Positions 26,874 to 36,507 are shown, numbered from the stretch's first letter. The stretch: 51,569 nt of DNA from an uncultured Flavobacteriaceae bacterium (GCA_905479835.1 CAJQNZ010000032.1:1-51569); one strand, 5' to 3'. Translations and numbers: made by a program. The notes: generated by a model not told the origin, from the sequence alone.

Positions 26874-27806
26874 CTAAAATTCTTGAATCAATAGCCAAGC
26901 GTCAGAAGCAATCGTTTTTTTAATAGAACGAAGACTATTTATAGCATCATTTTTATTGCTAAAACTAGCGTAAGAAACCTGAGTTAATTTCCATTTATTG
27001 ATACCAAGTACTTTCGCATCATATCCTTTTTCAATAAGTTGATTGACTTTTCTTTCTGCATTTTCGGGATCTCTAAAAGCACCAGCAATAACATGATAAT
27101 TGTTCATTTCCTTCCCAACATTTAATGTAATTGCAGGCAATGGATTTTTTATAACAAATGTTGCTTCTTGAATTTTTTCCTGAACAAGATTTTGTTGGTG
27201 TTGTTCAGCAATAAGGTGTTTTTGGTATTGATTAGAATCATATGCCTTCCAACCTATACTTCCCAGTACAAACAGTATTGCAAGACTGGCAGCATACTTT
27301 AAGAAAACAGGAGTTTTTCTTCTATTTTCTTCAGATGGAATAATCGGGACAATAGTCTCAAGTTTTCGAACTTGCTCCTTATATTCCAACCTTTTTATAG
27401 CAGCAGAATTAAAAGTATTTAAGCCAAATGAAGAGGTTAAATAGTTTTCAAGAAGAGAAGGTTCGAAAATCAATTTCTGTTCTTTATTAAGACTCAACGA
27501 ACCAATTTTAGAAATTTCAACAGTTTCTTTTTTTAATAAATCATTCCATTTTTCTGTCTGAATATTAATAAGATTCATTGCTTCAATAAAAGAAATTTTT
27601 TCTACTGAAGATATGTAATTAGCCAACAATCCATCATTGTTTTGCAGATTTCTATTAAAAGAAATTTGTTTCATCGGAGCATGAAATGTATGCGTATAAT
27701 GATTTACTCTTGCCGATATCTCATTGGTAATAAAACCTCCAAAACCTGGAACTATTACACATTCATATCTGTACAATAAATCGTTGATGTAGTTAGCGAA
27801 TCTCAT
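26874..27806 (-). CDS. CCDC81-type HU domain - transmembrane - SPOR domain protein
   Basis: A 310-residue protein in three parts. Residues 1-125 hold an HU-like pair: the FANYINDLLYRYECVIVPGF, GGFITN and ISFNRNLQNNDGLLANYIS pattern is that of the prokaryotic CCDC81 HU domain, followed by an EISKIGSLSLN unit. A basic stretch (NRRK, 161-164) precedes one membrane helix (about 168-186). The C-terminal SPOR domain (about 233-308, NYHVIAGAFRDPENAERKVN) binds septal peptidoglycan in characterised proteins. The topology suggests the HU part is cytoplasmic and SPOR periplasmic. Function is unknown. The -7 box TATATTTG is only 5 bp before the ATG. Confidence 0.9.
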   Translation of the reverse strand: MRFANYINDLLYRYECVIVPGFGGFITNEISARVNHYTHTFHAPMKQISFNRNLQNNDGLLANYISSVEKISFIEAMNLINIQTEKWNDLLKKETVEISKIGSLSLNKEQKLIFEPSLLENYLTSSFGLNTFNSAAIKRLEYKEQVRKLETIVPIIPSEENRRKTPVFLKYAASLAILFVLGSIGWKAYDSNQYQKHLIAEQHQQNLVQEKIQEATFVIKNPLPAITLNVGKEMNNYHVIAGAFRDPENAERKVNQLIEKGYDAKVLGINKWKLTQVSYASFSNKNDAINSLRSIKKTIASDAWLLIQEF

Positions 27807-27811
27807 AGAAA

Positions 27812-27819
27812 CAAATATA
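27812..27819 (-). promoter_or_regulatory. -7 box almost abutting the HU-SPOR start codon
   Basis: TATATTTG on the minus strand ends 5 bp before the ATG, which would give a 5' leader of only a few bases, a near-leaderless mRNA, if this box is used. Confidence 0.45.
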
Positions 27820-27901
27820 TAAAAAAGAGAAGTAAATTGAGAGCGTGAGTATAATATTTATTAACATAATGTTTTGTATATTGATACTCAATTTTTTAAG
27901 A

Positions 27902-29005
27902 ATGCTAGAAAAAGAATTATTAGGACTTTTAATGCTTCAAAAAGCGAAAGGAGTAGGAGATATTATTGCTAAAAAACTTATAGCTCATTGCGGAAGTGCA
28001 GAAAATGTCTTTAAAGAAAAGAAATCAATTCTTGATAAAATCAATGGTATAGGCTCAATTACTATTAAAAATTTATTTGAAAAAAACAATCGTATTGCTG
28101 CTGATAGGGAATTAAGTTTTATCCAAAAAAAGAAGATAACTGCAGTTTCATTTCAAGATGAAAGCTATCCATTTAAATTAAAACAATGTGTAGATGCTCC
28201 TATTTTATTATTTCAGGACGGAAATATTAATTTGGATAACCAACGCGTGTTAAGTATTGTTGGTACTCGAAAAATGACCCTCTACGGTCGTGATTTTATC
28301 AATCAATTTATTGAAGAACTTGCACCATACAATCCAATAATTGTGAGTGGATTTGCTTATGGGGTTGATATTGCTGCGCAAAAAGCAGCAATAAAAAATA
28401 ATTTACAGACAATAGGAGTACTAGCACACGGACTAGAAACCATTTATCCTAAAACACATAAGAAGTACATTCATCAAGTAAACGAAAATGGAGGTTTTTA
28501 CACAGAATTTTGGCACGATGAAGAACCGTTACGCGAACACTTTTTAAAACGTAATAGAATTGTTGCAGGTATTTCAGAGGCCACAATTATTATAGAATCT
28601 GCTGAAAAAGGAGGGTCATTAGTTACTGCTGAAATTGCAAACTCCTACAGCCGTGAAGTATTTGCGGTTCCAGGTAAAACTACAGATATATTAAGCAAAG
28701 GATGTAATAATTTAATAAAAAGAAACAAAGCAGGAATATTAACAAGCGCAACCGATTTGATAGAAATGTTGAATTGGGATATCGACAAGAAAAAAATCAC
28801 AGCGGTTCAAAAACAACTATTTATTGACTTAAAAATTGAAGAGCAACAAGTATATGATTGCCTTTTAAATACAGGAAATATGCATATGGATTCTTTAGCA
28901 TTGGAGCTTAACATTCCTGTTTATAAGTTAGCAACAATTTTATTTAATATGGAAATGAAAGGCGTTGTAAAACCATTGCAAGGGAAGTTATTTAAAGTTG
29001 TTTAA
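27902..29005 (+). CDS. dprA: DNA-processing protein DprA
   Basis: A 367-residue protein that loads RecA onto incoming single-stranded DNA in natural transformation. The N-terminal HhH/SAM-like region (LLMLQKAKGVGDIIAKKLI) is followed by the Rossmann fold: SIVGTRKMTLYG, VSGFAYGVDIAAQKAA, VLAHGLETIYP, and FLKRNRIVAGIS with the ssDNA-binding arginine. A C-terminal winged-helix domain (about 295-367) completes the family plan. The frame extends upstream to 27845, but the ATG at 27902 (MLEKELLGLLML) matches homologues. It is divergent from the HU-SPOR gene. Confidence 0.95.
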   Translation: MLEKELLGLLMLQKAKGVGDIIAKKLIAHCGSAENVFKEKKSILDKINGIGSITIKNLFEKNNRIAADRELSFIQKKKITAVSFQDESYPFKLKQCVDAPILLFQDGNINLDNQRVLSIVGTRKMTLYGRDFINQFIEELAPYNPIIVSGFAYGVDIAAQKAAIKNNLQTIGVLAHGLETIYPKTHKKYIHQVNENGGFYTEFWHDEEPLREHFLKRNRIVAGISEATIIIESAEKGGSLVTAEIANSYSREVFAVPGKTTDILSKGCNNLIKRNKAGILTSATDLIEMLNWDIDKKKITAVQKQLFIDLKIEEQQVYDCLLNTGNMHMDSLALELNIPVYKLATILFNMEMKGVVKPLQGKLFKVV

Positions 29006-29123
29006 TTTATATTTTACTCTATATCATAAAGATAGGTTTCAATATTTATTGAGGTATTTTTGTTTTTTTTAACTAAAAAAGACAAATTTATTTAATAAAT
29101 TCGCATCATTAAAACATAATCTC

Positions 29124-31718
29124 ATGAAAAAAAACTACACATTAATTGCAATTTTGATAACTTTATTTACAAGTTCTTTTGTTTTTGCACAAAAGAACGT
29201 TGAAATAAAAGACAAGTTTATTAAAGCGACAAGCGCTAAAATAACTTTAGATAATAATTCCGAAAGAGTTCAATTTATCAAGTTTCCGGTAAATAATTCT
29301 TTGGAAGTAAGAGGTAGTTCATTGAAAGAAAAATCGATGAATTTTTTAGAAGAAAATAAGGCTATTTATGGTTTACAATCAGTTAAGAATTCATTAATTT
29401 TTAATAAAGAAGAAACAGATAGTCATGGATTAAAGAATATCAGCGTTAAACAATATCATAAAGGAGTGCCAGTTTTTGATGGCGAATTAAAATTTCATTA
29501 TAATTCAACTGGAAAATTAAATTCTGTAAATGGGAATGTGTTTCCATATATTAAATTGGATGCAACGCCAGTTTTAAGTGAAGTCGAAGCAACTAAAATT
29601 GCATTGAGAACTGTAGAAAATAAGAAAATAAACAGTAGTGAAAAGCCATTACAAATTAAAAAAAGTGAATTACTAGTGTTTAAAAAGGGTTTAGTTCAGA
29701 GAATTCCAGGAGCATTTCACCTAGCATATAGAATTGAAATTTCCAATGAACTAGATGTAAGAGAATATTTATTTATAGATGCTCACGACGGAAGTCTTGT
29801 TGAGCAATTTACTGGAATAGCACATGCACTAGATCGTCGTCTCTATGAAGTAGATACGAGTGATTTAAGATGGCAAGAAGGGAATAGTTTTCCAGGTTTC
29901 TTGAGTGAAACGCAACAAGATGTAATTGTATCAGCAGGACATACTTATAATTTCTTTAACAACGCGTTTGGTTTTAAATCTTATGATGGTGAAGACGCAC
30001 AGATGGTTACAATTATTAACAATCCAAATCTTCTTAATAAAGATACCGGAGTTTGTTCTAATGCTACTTGGAATGGAACAACTACAAATTTTTGTAATGG
30101 TGGTGCTTCGGATGACATAACAGGACATGAATGGGCACATGCATATAATGAATATACTGCGAATACAATTTATTCATATCAAGCAGGTGCATTGAATGAA
30201 GCTTATTCAGATATCTGGGGAGAAACTATAGATTTATTAAATCAATATCAAGATGATGGAGAAGATCTTTCAGTAAGAACTGGAGTTGGGTGTGCTACTG
30301 GTCCTCAGAGATGGAAAATAGGGGAAGATGCAGAGGCTTTTGGAGGAGCAATTCGCGATATGTGGGATCCAACATGTTTTGGAGATCCAGGAAAAACTTC
30401 TGATGCAGCTGAATACCTATGCGGTACCGGTGATAATGGAGGAGTTCACATTAATTCAGGAATCCCAAATCACGCATATGCATTATTAGTAGATGGAGGA
30501 ACTTATAACGGACAGACAATTGAAGCAATTGGATTTACGAAAGCAGCACATATTTTTTGGAGAGTTCAAAGTGTTTATTTATCTCCTACTAGTAATTTTA
30601 TTACTTTTGCAGATGCGTTAGAGGCTTCAGTTTCTGACTTACTAGGAACCAACCTTAGAGGACTTTCTACGGATGCTACTGCAACAGGATTATCAGGAGA
30701 AATAATTACTGCTTCAGATGTTGAACAAATATCTAAAGTAATACTTGCAGTTGAGTTGAGAGGATATGCAGATCAAACAGCGTGTGGTTTTCAACCGATT
30801 CTTCCTGCTTCACCAACTTTATGTGAAGCTTATAGTTCAAACCCACTTTTTTCTGAAGATTGGGAGTCTGGGATAGGAAACTGGACTGTTACTCAATTAC
30901 CTTCAAACCAATTTACTTGGGAACCAAGAGATTGGGCTATTGAAAGTAAACTTCCTGATGCGCGTCCTGGAACGGGTATATATGCTACAAATCCTACCAA
31001 TGGAGATTGTGATGCAGATCTTCAAAATGGAATTATTAGATTAGAAAGCCCAATAATTACAATGCCAGATATTGCAACTGGAGACTTTCATATGTCATTC
31101 GATCATTACGTTGTTACAGAACCAGATTATGATGGTGGAAATATAAAGTATAGTATTGATGATGGAGCTACTTGGACAATTATTCCTAGCGAAGCATTTA
31201 CTGTCAACCCATATAATGACGTCATTACGACTGAAAACAGTAATGATAACCCAATGGTAACTGAACCTGCATTTACAGGAGCAGCTGGTAGTTGGGGTCA
31301 GAGTACAATTGATTTAACTGCCCTTGGTGTTGCTGCAAATTCTAGACTTAAATTGAGATGGGAATTTGGTAGTGATGGATGTAATGGAAGTGGATATGAT
31401 TATGGATGGTTTCTTGATGAAATAGTAATTTACAACTGTTCTGCATTACTTGCAGTAAGTAAATTTGATCTATTATTACAAGACATCGCTGTATACCCGA
31501 ACCCTACTAGTGATACTTTTACAATACGTAAATTAGCATCTTTAAATTTATTGAAAGCAGAAGTGTTTGACATTAATGGAAGAAAGTTAAAAGAAGCAGA
31601 TTTATCAGAAATGGTAATCAGTCAAGATATAGATATTAATGAATTGGTAACAGGAATTTATTTTGTAACTGTTACTTCTGATGATGCTAAGGCAACTATT
31701 AAGTTGGTTAAGCAATAG
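29124..31718 (+). CDS. Secreted M4 (thermolysin-like) metallopeptidase with T9SS sorting domain
   Basis: An 864-residue secreted protease: signal peptide (about 1-22, SFVFAQ), FTP/PepSY propeptide (about 45-215), then the M4 catalytic domain. The zinc site is HEWAH (H335, E336, H339) with third ligand E359 in GALNEAYSDIWG; the active-site H442 lies in GGVHINSG. After the M4 C-terminal domain (to about 550) comes a MAM/jelly-roll-like module (about 573-770, with EDWESGIGNW and WFLDEIVIYNC) and a type A T9SS sorting domain (about 785-864, IAVYPNPTSDTF). It is exported by the type IX system and probably degrades extracellular protein. A symmetric terminator follows. Confidence 0.95.
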   Translation: MKKNYTLIAILITLFTSSFVFAQKNVEIKDKFIKATSAKITLDNNSERVQFIKFPVNNSLEVRGSSLKEKSMNFLEENKAIYGLQSVKNSLIFNKEETDSHGLKNISVKQYHKGVPVFDGELKFHYNSTGKLNSVNGNVFPYIKLDATPVLSEVEATKIALRTVENKKINSSEKPLQIKKSELLVFKKGLVQRIPGAFHLAYRIEISNELDVREYLFIDAHDGSLVEQFTGIAHALDRRLYEVDTSDLRWQEGNSFPGFLSETQQDVIVSAGHTYNFFNNAFGFKSYDGEDAQMVTIINNPNLLNKDTGVCSNATWNGTTTNFCNGGASDDITGHEWAHAYNEYTANTIYSYQAGALNEAYSDIWGETIDLLNQYQDDGEDLSVRTGVGCATGPQRWKIGEDAEAFGGAIRDMWDPTCFGDPGKTSDAAEYLCGTGDNGGVHINSGIPNHAYALLVDGGTYNGQTIEAIGFTKAAHIFWRVQSVYLSPTSNFITFADALEASVSDLLGTNLRGLSTDATATGLSGEIITASDVEQISKVILAVELRGYADQTACGFQPILPASPTLCEAYSSNPLFSEDWESGIGNWTVTQLPSNQFTWEPRDWAIESKLPDARPGTGIYATNPTNGDCDADLQNGIIRLESPIITMPDIATGDFHMSFDHYVVTEPDYDGGNIKYSIDDGATWTIIPSEAFTVNPYNDVITTENSNDNPMVTEPAFTGAAGSWGQSTIDLTALGVAANSRLKLRWEFGSDGCNGSGYDYGWFLDEIVIYNCSALLAVSKFDLLLQDIAVYPNPTSDTFTIRKLASLNLLKAEVFDINGRKLKEADLSEMVISQDIDINELVTGIYFVTVTSDDAKATIKLVKQ

Positions 31719-31740
31719 AAAATTAAAAATAATTAGTATT

Positions 31741-31773
31741 AAAAGGGCGAAGATTATACATCTTCGCCCTTTT
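31741..31773. terminator. Bidirectional terminator between convergent M4 peptidase and EamA genes
   Basis: A 14-bp perfect stem (AAAAGGGCGAAGAT / ATCTTCGCCCTTTT) with a 5-nt loop. T-runs lie on the 3' side for both strands, so it can stop both transcripts. Its last base is the first base of the EamA stop codon region. Confidence 0.9.
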
Positions 31774-32627
31774 TAATTTTTAGACCTTATACTCTCAATG
31801 ACAACTGTAGAAAGAATAAGAAAACCTCCCCAGAAAGTACTCCAAGTAGGCATTTCATTTAAGAAAAAATAAGCAATTATAATTCCGAAAATTGGTTGAG
31901 TGCTACTTATGATTGTAGCAGTACTCGCAGAAAAATGATTCAAACTCTTCACAAACATTGTATGTCCTATTGCGGTTGTAAATAGTGCTAGAACAATTAC
32001 AAATGGAAATTGTGATTGTATTCCTGATGAATCCATAAAATATAGTACAGGAAAAAGAACAATGGTTAAAATAAACAACTGGTAAAACATCAACATAGTT
32101 CCATTGTAACGACTCACATGTTGTTTTAAAATTAAAACTCTGATGGAATAGCAAACTGCAGAAAGTAATCCAAACAGGATTCCTTTTAAATGTGAATTCT
32201 CAAGATTGAATTCAGGCGCAAGAATATAAATTCCTATAAGGATAAGTAATCCCAATAATACATGAATAGGTTTAAATTTTTCTTTCCCAAATAACGGCTC
32301 TAGTAATGCAGTTATAACAGGAAAAACAAATAATGATAGCATCCCTATCGCTACATTTGAAAATTTTAAAGCATAAAAATAAGTGATCCAATGAACGCCA
32401 AGTAATACGGAACTTATAACAAATGGTAGTCTATCTTTTTTAGAATCTAGACGAAGGTTAATTTTTTGATATTTACAATACAGATATATAATAAGCATCG
32501 CTATTAAACATCTCCACCATATTGTAACTGGTGGAGGCATTGCAATAAATTTTCCTAAGGCACCTGAGGTACTTATAAAAAATGTCGCTAATGTAAGCTC
32601 TAGTAGATGTCTACGATGTTGATTCAT
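31773..32627 (-). CDS. EamA/DMT-superfamily transporter
   Basis: A 284-residue inner-membrane protein with ten predicted helices in two homologous EamA halves (about 5-135 and 145-280). The N-terminal segment LELTLATFFISTSGALGKFI, the VLLGVHWITYFYAL helix and the FSASTATIISSTQPIFGIII segment of the second half are typical. Members export metabolites such as amino acids, but the substrate cannot be inferred. It overlaps the mfd stop by one base (TAATG), so it is probably translated from the mfd transcript. Confidence 0.93.
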   Translation of the reverse strand: MNQHRRHLLELTLATFFISTSGALGKFIAMPPPVTIWWRCLIAMLIIYLYCKYQKINLRLDSKKDRLPFVISSVLLGVHWITYFYALKFSNVAIGMLSLFVFPVITALLEPLFGKEKFKPIHVLLGLLILIGIYILAPEFNLENSHLKGILFGLLSAVCYSIRVLILKQHVSRYNGTMLMFYQLFILTIVLFPVLYFMDSSGIQSQFPFVIVLALFTTAIGHTMFVKSLNHFSASTATIISSTQPIFGIIIAYFFLNEMPTWSTFWGGFLILSTVVIESIRSKN

Positions 32628-35600
32628 TATATTTTCTGTAATACATCCAGTGCTTTCTGAACCGAATCAATTCGTATAAAAGTGATTAAAAGACGCAAGC
32701 CGTTTTTGGTTTGTTTTTCTTTCATCACAGTTGTTTTAGGGTTTTTCTGCAGATAATGAAGCGTTCTTGTAAAATTATCCGTCTGATAAAAACCACTTTG
32801 TTGATCTGCAATAAAATATCCGATCAACCTTTTCTGTTTTAGAATAATTCTTTCTAGCCCTAATTCTTTAGCAATCCATTTAATACGAACACTATTTAAG
32901 AGATCAACAACTTGAATAGGGATTTCCCCAAATCGGTCAATAATTCTTTTTTCAAATGCTCCCAATTGCTCTTCGTCAGAAACAGAACTTAACTCATTAT
33001 ATATAGACAGCCTTTCAGAAATAACACTGATATAATCATCAGGAATTAAAATTTCAAAGTCAGTATCAATTTGTACTTCTTTCACATAATTTTTCGGTTT
33101 AGAATCTTCTTTATATAATTCTTGAAACTCGTTTTCTTTTAGTTCCTCAATTGCTTCACTTAAAATTTTCTGATAGGTGTCAAACCCAATATCGTTGATG
33201 AATCCACTTTGCTCTCCTCCCAATAAATCTCCTGCTCCACGAATTTCTAAATCCTTCATAGCGATATTAATACCACTTCCTAGTTCAGAGAATAACACCA
33301 ATGCTTCAATCCGTTTACGAGCATCTGTAGTCATCATATGATAAGGAGGAGTTATGAAATAACAAAATGCTTTCTTGTTAGATCGCCCTACACGTCCACG
33401 CATTTGATGAAGATCAGAAAGCCCAAAATTATTGGCGTTATTAATAAAAATAGTATTGGCATTAGGAACATCAAGACCACTTTCTACAATGGTTGTTGAA
33501 ACCAACACGTCAAATTCATTATTCATGAATGAAAGCATCAGTTTTTCTAACTTTTTACCCTCCATCTGTCCGTGACCTATTCCTATTTTGGCGTCAGGAA
33601 GTAATCGCTGAATCATACCAGCAACTTCTTTAATATTTTCAATTCTATTATGAATAAAATAAACTTGTCCTCCTCGAGAAATTTCATATTGAATTGCATC
33701 TCGAATTATTTCTTCTCCATATCGGATTACTTGTGTGTCAATAGGATGTCTATTTGGCGGAGCCGTATTAATAACAGAAAGATCACGCGCAGCCATTAAA
33801 CTGAACTGAAGAGTTCTAGGAATGGGAGTTGCTGTTAAGGTAAGTGTATCTACATTTTCCTTTATGGTTTTTAATTTATCTTTAACTGACACGCCAAATT
33901 TTTGTTCTTCGTCAACTATTAATAATCCTAAATCTTTAAATTTTATTTTGTTACTCACCAGTTGATGCGTTCCAATTACAATGTCAATGGAACCCTTTTT
34001 TAAACCTTCTAATACTTCTTTTCGTTGTTTGGCAGTTCGGAACCTATTTAAATAATCTACAGTTACTGGAAAGTTTTCAAGACGTGAAGTGAATGTTTTA
34101 AAATGTTGAAATGCAAGTATGGTTGTAGGAACAAGAAGGGCTACTTGTTTTCCATTATCCACAGCTTTAAAAGCGGCACGAATTGCGATTTCTGTTTTTC
34201 CAAAACCAACATCTCCACAGACCAATCTATCCATAGGCCGTTCCTTTTCCATATCTGCCTTTACATCTTCTGTTGTAGTAAGTTGATCAGGAGTATCTTC
34301 ATAAATAAAACTTGCTTCAAGTTCGTGTTGCATAGAAGTGTCAGGTCCGAATTGAAACCCTTTTTCCATACGTCGTTTAGCATATAATTGAATTAAATCA
34401 TAAGCAATCTTCTTAACTCTTGTTTTGGTCTTTTGTTTTAATTTTTTCCATGCTCCAGAGCCCAATTTATACATCTTTGGCTCCTTACCATCCTTTCCAT
34501 TGTATTTAGAAATTTTATGTAAAGAATGAATACTGATGTATAGCACATCTCGATCGCCGTAAACCAATTTTATTGCTTCTTGTTGATTTCCTTCCACTTC
34601 AATCTTTTGAAGACCTCCAAACTTCCCTATTCCATGGTCTATGTGCGTAACATAATCTCCTATAACAAGACTGGTAAGCTCTTTTAAAGTAATGGCCTGT
34701 TTTTTTGCAAATCCGTTTTTAAGACGAAACTTATGGTATCTTTCAAATATTTGATGGTCGGTATAACAAGCAATTTTTAAATCATTATTTATAAAACCCT
34801 GATATAATGGGAAAACAACGGTATTGTAGACTACTTCTTGTTCTGCATTTGAAAAAATATCGTCAAACCGTTTTGCTTGTTTCTCATTATCACATAACAA
34901 AAAATTAGAGACTCCATTTTCAGTGTTTTCTTGAAGATTTTTAATTAATAAATCAAACTGTTTATTGAATGATGGTTGAGGTGTTGTGTCAAATTGTATT
35001 GAGTCTATTGAAATCTCTTGAGATGATTTAGAAGAAGATATTTCAACTAAATTAAATTCTTTTAATTGTTTTTTAATCAATTCACCATTACAAAAAAGAG
35101 TAGAAGGTTCAGCGCGTTTTATTTCAGAGGATAATTGCTGAAAAGCGGTTTCTGATTTTTTAAATAAGGTGTCTAGACTTGCTGATAGAAGGTCACTATT
35201 TTTAGAAAAAACAACCGTTTTCGGGTGAATATATTTTAAGAAACTTTCACGACTTTCATCAAGCATTTTATTTTCAACATTGGGCATAATGTTGATTTTA
35301 TTTATTTTCTCAGTTGAAAGTTGAGTCTCCACATCAAATGTTCTGATACTATCTACTTCATCTCCAAAAAATTCAATACGATAAGGAACATCATTAGAAA
35401 AAGAAAAAACATCAACAATTCCTCCTCTTACAGAGAATTCTCCAGGTTCTGTGACGAAGTCTGCTCTTTTAAAACTGTATTCAAATAGCATTTCATTTAT
35501 AAAATCTAAAGAAACTTCTTCTCCGACAGATAATTTTAAAGTGCTTTTTTCAAGTTCTTTTTTAGTGATAACTTTCTCAAACAACGCTTCAGGATAGGTA

Positions 35601-35965
35601 ACAATTATCGCTGGTTTTTTACGAGAATTAATTCGATTTAAGACTTCCGCACGTAATAATATATTGACGTTATCAACCTCTTCAATCTGATAAGGTCTCC
35701 TATAGGATCCTGGATAAAAAAGGACGTTTTTTTCACCTATGAGTTGCTCCAAATCGTTTAAATAATAAGCCGCTTCTTCCTTATCATTTAAGATTAAAAG
35801 AAAAGGTTTATCGGCTAGTTTAAAAACACTAGAAATTCTAAAGGACAAAGAAGATCCCACCAAATTCGAAATTTGAAAATGGGTTTTCTCATGCTGAAGT
35901 CTTTGAACAATCTCTAAAGTTTTTTTGGATTGTTCGTATGCGGAAACAATTGTTTGTTTACTCAA
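32627..35965 (-). CDS. mfd: Transcription-repair coupling factor
   Basis: A 1112-residue SF2 translocase that removes stalled RNA polymerase and recruits UvrA. In order it shows the UvrB-homology region (VLFYPGSYRRPYQIEEVDN, GEFSVRGGIVDVF), the RNA-polymerase-interacting HIDHGIGKFGGL, helicase motifs GDVGFGKTEIAIRAAF, DEEQKFGV and LTATPIPRT, the TRG region IRGAGDLLGGEQSG, and a C-terminal TRCF domain. The frame opens at a TTG at 35998, but a perfect -7 box lies downstream of that at 35989-35982; the in-frame TTG at 35965 (LSKQTIVSAYEQ) is therefore chosen, 16 bp after the box. No ATG fits. Confidence 0.95.
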   Translation of the reverse strand: MSKQTIVSAYEQSKKTLEIVQRLQHEKTHFQISNLVGSSLSFRISSVFKLADKPFLLILNDKEEAAYYLNDLEQLIGEKNVLFYPGSYRRPYQIEEVDNVNILLRAEVLNRINSRKKPAIIVTYPEALFEKVITKKELEKSTLKLSVGEEVSLDFINEMLFEYSFKRADFVTEPGEFSVRGGIVDVFSFSNDVPYRIEFFGDEVDSIRTFDVETQLSTEKINKINIMPNVENKMLDESRESFLKYIHPKTVVFSKNSDLLSASLDTLFKKSETAFQQLSSEIKRAEPSTLFCNGELIKKQLKEFNLVEISSSKSSQEISIDSIQFDTTPQPSFNKQFDLLIKNLQENTENGVSNFLLCDNEKQAKRFDDIFSNAEQEVVYNTVVFPLYQGFINNDLKIACYTDHQIFERYHKFRLKNGFAKKQAITLKELTSLVIGDYVTHIDHGIGKFGGLQKIEVEGNQQEAIKLVYGDRDVLYISIHSLHKISKYNGKDGKEPKMYKLGSGAWKKLKQKTKTRVKKIAYDLIQLYAKRRMEKGFQFGPDTSMQHELEASFIYEDTPDQLTTTEDVKADMEKERPMDRLVCGDVGFGKTEIAIRAAFKAVDNGKQVALLVPTTILAFQHFKTFTSRLENFPVTVDYLNRFRTAKQRKEVLEGLKKGSIDIVIGTHQLVSNKIKFKDLGLLIVDEEQKFGVSVKDKLKTIKENVDTLTLTATPIPRTLQFSLMAARDLSVINTAPPNRHPIDTQVIRYGEEIIRDAIQYEISRGGQVYFIHNRIENIKEVAGMIQRLLPDAKIGIGHGQMEGKKLEKLMLSFMNNEFDVLVSTTIVESGLDVPNANTIFINNANNFGLSDLHQMRGRVGRSNKKAFCYFITPPYHMMTTDARKRIEALVLFSELGSGINIAMKDLEIRGAGDLLGGEQSGFINDIGFDTYQKILSEAIEELKENEFQELYKEDSKPKNYVKEVQIDTDFEILIPDDYISVISERLSIYNELSSVSDEEQLGAFEKRIIDRFGEIPIQVVDLLNSVRIKWIAKELGLERIILKQKRLIGYFIADQQSGFYQTDNFTRTLHYLQKNPKTTVMKEKQTKNGLRLLITFIRIDSVQKALDVLQKI

Positions 35966-35981
35966 TGATAGACATTTTTTA

Positions 35982-35989
35982 CAAAGATA
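35982..35989 (-). promoter_or_regulatory. -7 box of the mfd-EamA operon
   Basis: TATCTTTG on the minus strand is an exact TAnnTTTG match, 16 bp before the TTG start at 35965. It rules out the longer reading-frame start at 35998. Confidence 0.55.
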
Positions 35990-36041
35990 AGTTTTCAATT
36001 AAAAATGTGGTTGATTAATTAAAAATTTTATTGAGTTTGCG

Positions 36042-36049
36042 TATCTTTG
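36042..36049 (+). promoter_or_regulatory. -7 box of the TerB-like gene pair
   Basis: TATCTTTG lies 21 bp before the ATG at 36071. The longest frame's TTG at 36047 is part of this box. Confidence 0.55.
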
Positions 36050-36070
36050 TTCTCCAGAAAACAAATTAAT

Positions 36071-36505
36071 ATGGCTATTTTAGATTTATATCAACATTCT
36101 CAACACAGAAGAGAAATAGGGCATTTTGCCAATATTATCAGCATTGCAAATGCTGATGAAGTGATTACGGATGATGAGCAGAAATTACTTGATCGATTGG
36201 CATTTAGTTTAAATATTACTGAAAAAGAATATAAAAAAATAAAAGAAAATCCTGACAATTATCCAATACATCCACCAGTAGAATATGATGCAAAAATTGA
36301 GCGCTTGTTTGATTTAATTAAAATGATTTTTGCTGATAAAGAAGTTCTATTAAAAGAAGTGACTTTGGTTAGAAAAATTGTAGTAGGTTTAGGTTTTCCT
36401 TTAAATAATGTAGAAAAAATTACAGATGAAGCAATTCATTTAGTAATGAATAATAATAATTTAGTTGATTTTATAAAGGCAATTAAAAACGTAAATAAAA
36501 GATAA
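36071..36505 (+). CDS. TerB-like (tellurite-resistance family) protein, first of a tandem pair
   Basis: A 144-residue, entirely helical cytoplasmic protein. The pattern ADEVITDDEQKLLDRLAFSL and IFADKEVLLKEVTLVRKIVVGLGF, two acidic turns each ahead of paired helices, fits the TerB/DjlA-like domain, whose acidic residues can bind metal. Known TerB domains act in stress-linked membrane complexes, but this stand-alone form has no defined role. The start is the ATG at 36071 (MAILDLYQHSQHRREIGHF). The next gene, 2 bp after its stop, is a paralogue. Confidence 0.82.
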   Translation: MAILDLYQHSQHRREIGHFANIISIANADEVITDDEQKLLDRLAFSLNITEKEYKKIKENPDNYPIHPPVEYDAKIERLFDLIKMIFADKEVLLKEVTLVRKIVVGLGFPLNNVEKITDEAIHLVMNNNNLVDFIKAIKNVNKR

Positions 36506-36507
36506 GT

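Noticed and set aside
29006-29123. Inverted repeat CAATA/TATTG and T-run after dprA as a terminator.
   Set aside because: The stem is 5 bp with no real loop and no G-C core; the T-run alone is weak evidence.
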